In this document: one piece after another, positions 13,839-15,219 of the stretch
How the letters are laid out: each line of letters opens with the position of its first letter
How positions within the stretch are numbered: the stretch's first letter is position 1
NCBI GenBank assembly: GCA_016302005.1
Contig: JAEDOK010000031.1
Location: forward strand, 1 to 15,219
Length of the DNA stretch: 15,219 nucleotides
DNA from: Oscillospiraceae bacterium
GTDB taxonomy: Bacteria; Bacillota_A; Clostridia; Oscillospirales; Oscillospiraceae
Direction: 5' to 3'
Translations under genes and position numbers: made by a program
Notes under the pieces: model-generated
Databases searched by the model: none
What the model was told of the DNA's origin: nothing
What the model saw: the letters and a program-made list of their open reading frames with translations, nothing else

Positions 13839-14333
13839 ATGTTTACGGAATACCTCGAAACGCCCCTCGGACTGCTGCGCCTGACAGCAAGCGAAACTGC
13901 GCTTTGCAGGGTCGATTTATCGGAGAAACCGGGAGAACGCACGCCCAACACCATCACGCGGGAGGCAGCCTTGCAGCTTTCGGAATATTTTTCAAAAAAA
14001 CGGGAAAGCTTTTCTGTACCGCTTGCGCCGCAGGGAACGCCCTTTCAAAAATGCGTCTGGGCGGCGCTGAAAAAAATTCCCTACGGCAAGGTCGTCACCT
14101 ATGGGCAGCTTGCCGCAGCCGTCGGCAATGCCGAAGCTGTCCGCGCCGCCGCAAGCGCGGTGGGGAAAAACCCGTTTCCGATCCTTTTGCCCTGTCACCG
14201 CGTCGTCGCCGCGAAGGGTCTCGGCGGGTTTGCGTGGGGACTTAACGCGAAGCGGACGCTTTTACAGTTGGAAGACATAGAGATCCCGAAAAAAACGGCG
14301 TTTTCGGAAAACTTTCTCTTTACTTTCCCGTGA
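13839..14333 (+). CDS. ogt: Methylated-DNA--[protein]-cysteine S-methyltransferase
   Basis: This suicide DNA-repair protein moves alkyl groups from O6 of guanine (and O4 of thymine) to its own cysteine. The 164-aa product carries GTPFQKCVW and KIPYGKVVTYGQLA. An arginine at the usual Arg-finger position follows in AVRAAASAVGKNP. The active site is PCHRVV, with Cys119, followed by LGGFAWGLNAKRTLLQLE. Its N-terminal domain is short, as in many Ogt proteins. About 17 extra residues, rich in Phe, extend the C-terminus beyond the usual end. No Ada-like regulatory domain is present. It lacks its own ribosome site and probably depends on readthrough from the PF06695 gene 3 nt upstream. Confidence 0.95.
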   Translation: MFTEYLETPLGLLRLTASETALCRVDLSEKPGERTPNTITREAALQLSEYFSKKRESFSVPLAPQGTPFQKCVWAALKKIPYGKVVTYGQLAAAVGNAEAVRAAASAVGKNPFPILLPCHRVVAAKGLGGFAWGLNAKRTLLQLEDIEIPKKTAFSENFLFTFP

Positions 14334-14347
14334 TTCTATGCTACTAT
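14319..14347 (+). promoter_or_regulatory. Possible promoter for rpsO
   Basis: TTTACT (14319-14324) and TACTAT (14342-14347) are 17 bp apart, each matching four of six consensus bases. They lie at the end of ogt and would give a leader of about 120 nt. That leader holds a small hairpin (TGGC 14356-14359 with GCCA 14365-14368). The support is weak. Confidence 0.3.
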
Positions 14348-14474
14348 ATTTTGGCTGGCGTTTTGCCAAGCAAGATATTCCGCGCGCTCAGTTTCGGGGG
14401 ATCGCTCCGTGTCGGGGCATTCCGCCATCCCGCAACTTAGCCGCAGGAGAATTTTTTGAAAGGTGGAAACAACC

Positions 14475-14741
14475 ATGATCCAGAAGGAAAAGAAGACCGC
14501 GATCATCGCGGAGTACGCGACCCACGAAGGCGACACCGGCTCTCCTGAGGTCCAGATCGCCATCCTCACCGCCCGCATCAACGAGCTGACCGAGCACCTG
14601 CGTGAGCACAAGCACGACAACCATTCCCGCCGTGGCCTGCTCATGATGGTCGGTAAGCGCCGCAGCCTGCTCGACTATCTTGCAAAGAAGGACATCAACC
14701 GTTATCGCGCCATCATTGCAAAGCTGGGCATCCGTAAGTAA
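14475..14741 (+). CDS. rpsO: 30S ribosomal protein S15
   Basis: S15 is a primary binder of 16S rRNA in the small-subunit platform. The 88-aa product is full length and shows family blocks [42 protein letters not shown] and [21 protein letters not shown] (14458-14466) lies 8 nt before ATG 14475; the upstream in-frame ATG at 14463 falls within that site and is not the start. It is followed by pnp, the widely conserved rpsO-pnp order. S15 represses its own mRNA in several bacteria, but I cannot recognise a known S15-binding leader here. Confidence 0.98.
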   Translation: MIQKEKKTAIIAEYATHEGDTGSPEVQIAILTARINELTEHLREHKHDNHSRRGLLMMVGKRRSLLDYLAKKDINRYRAIIAKLGIRK

Positions 14742-14751
14742 TAGCGCATCT

Positions 14752-14780
14752 ATGGGCGGCCCACGCGGTCGCCCATTTTC
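14752..14780 (+). terminator. Terminator-like hairpin between rpsO and pnp
   Basis: ATGGGCGGCC (14752-14761) pairs with GGTCGCCCAT (14767-14776), with one G-T wobble and a 5-nt loop, then TTTTC. The short T-run suggests partial termination, as found between rpsO and pnp in E. coli. Confidence 0.7.
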
Positions 14781-14792
14781 ACATTCCCCGCG

Positions 14793-14903
14793 CACGGGAG
14801 CGCCGTTTAGCAGTTGAAGGCGCAGCCGGAAAAACAGAAAACGCCCTACACGGCTTTGCTATGATTTGTTCCGGCTTCGGCTTCAAGTGCTAAACCTCCC
14901 GTG
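14793..14903 (+). promoter_or_regulatory. Long imperfect stem in the pnp leader
   Basis: Four blocks pair in order: CACGGGAG (14793) with CTCCCGTG (14896-14903), GTTTAGCA (14805) with TGCTAAAC (14888-14895), TTGAAG (14814) with CTTCAA (14881-14886), and GCCGGAA (14825-14831) with TTCCGGC (14869-14875). Together they give 29 base pairs, broken by a 4-nt bulge and small internal loops, under a 37-nt apical region. The stem ends 14 nt before the pnp ribosome site. In E. coli a long pnp leader stem is cut by RNase III and used by PNPase to repress itself; a similar role here is inferred from position and structure. Confidence 0.7.
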
Positions 14904-14930
14904 GAATAATTTTTAACAGGAGGTCATCCA

Positions 14931-15219
14931 ATGATTACCAGAAAGCAGTATCCCAACCATCATGTATTCGAGACGATGATCGGCGGTCGCCCCTTTACCG
15001 TAGAAACCGGTAAGGTCGCGGAGCTTGCCGATGCCGAGTGCATCTGCCGCTACGGCGACACCACCGTTCTCACCACCGTCACCTGCTCGCCCGACCCCAA
15101 GCCCGGCATTGACTACTTCCCCCTCACCATCGAGTTTGAGGAGCGGATGTACTCCGTCGGCAGGATCCCCGGCAGCTTCAACCGCCGCGAGGGCAAGCCC
15201 TCCGAGCGCGGCATCCTCA
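14931..15219 (+). CDS. pnp: Polyribonucleotide nucleotidyltransferase (PNPase), 5' part only
   Basis: PNPase is a phosphorolytic 3'-5' exoribonuclease that degrades mRNA as a trimeric ring. The first 96 codons are visible, reading MITRKQYPNHHVFETMIGGR at the start. The first RNase PH domain blocks follow: VETGKVAELADA, RYGDTTVLTTVT, DYFPLTIEFEERMYSVGRIP and the FNRREGKPSERGIL block. AGGAGGT (14918-14924) is 6 nt before ATG 14931. The gene runs off the window edge; a complete PNPase is about 700 aa. It is probably co-transcribed with rpsO through the hairpin at 14752-14776. Confidence 0.97.
   Translation, partial: MITRKQYPNHHVFETMIGGRPFTVETGKVAELADAECICRYGDTTVLTTVTCSPDPKPGIDYFPLTIEFEERMYSVGRIPGSFNRREGKPSERGIL

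Noticed and set aside
14860..14865. TATGAT as a -10 box for a pnp-specific promoter
   Set aside because: There is no acceptable -35 box at 16-18 bp upstream, and the site lies in the apical part of the leader stem.

Overview
The window looks like a chromosomal housekeeping region of a GC-rich, Gram-positive anaerobe of the Clostridia, most likely in the Oscillospirales (Ruminococcaceae/Oscillospiraceae). The evidence is the GC-rich codon use, the strong GGAGG-type ribosome binding sites, the acetylase form of the lysine pathway (DapH), the adjacency of MinD and methylglyoxal synthase as in clostridial min clusters, and interspersed repeats in the gene gaps. This placement is inference; no rRNA or other taxonomic marker is present.

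Layout, left to right. Positions 1-232 hold a composite, hairpin-rich repeat. Positions 276-4958 carry a tRNA/rRNA modification cluster on the + strand: mnmE, a small DUF3267-like membrane protein, rsmG, then a 112-bp inverted-repeat element and mnmG. MnmE and MnmG form one enzyme that modifies the wobble uridine of tRNA. RsmG methylates 16S rRNA. A perfect consensus promoter overlapping the mnmG stop codon starts the next unit, trpS-tagO-wecB (5054-8390). This unit joins tryptophanyl-tRNA synthetase to the first steps of an undecaprenyl-phosphate-linked cell-wall polymer, and it ends at a strong intrinsic terminator.

Positions 8391-8987 contain no gene but a dense set of repeats: a 34-bp perfect palindrome, a 48-bp tandem array, a 9-bp tandem array and a further hairpin. 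They end in a candidate phosphate-responsive promoter for a Na+/phosphate cotransporter with a PhoU-like tail (8988-10778). Positions 10779-11253 hold the same 48-bp repeat in the opposite orientation, and a second copy of the composite repeat seen at the window start. The transporter gene is therefore bracketed by inverted repeat arrays.

On the minus strand, minD-mgsA-dapH (13123 down to 11254) forms a tight operon with its own promoter and terminator. The methylglyoxal synthase homologue has lost several residues that are catalytic in characterised enzymes. Divergently on the + strand lie a small PF06695 membrane exporter and an O6-alkylguanine-DNA methyltransferase (ogt), then rpsO and the start of pnp, which is cut by the window edge. 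The rpsO-pnp gap holds a terminator-like hairpin and a long imperfect stem that resembles a regulated pnp leader.

The points most worth following up are the structured composite repeats with a compensatory base-pair change, the inverted arrays around the transporter, the active-site-altered MgsA, the HQxxH variant of the DUF3267 protein, the 11-nt-phased Pho-box-like site and the pnp leader stem. I found no tRNA or rRNA gene, CRISPR array, prophage gene or transposase gene.
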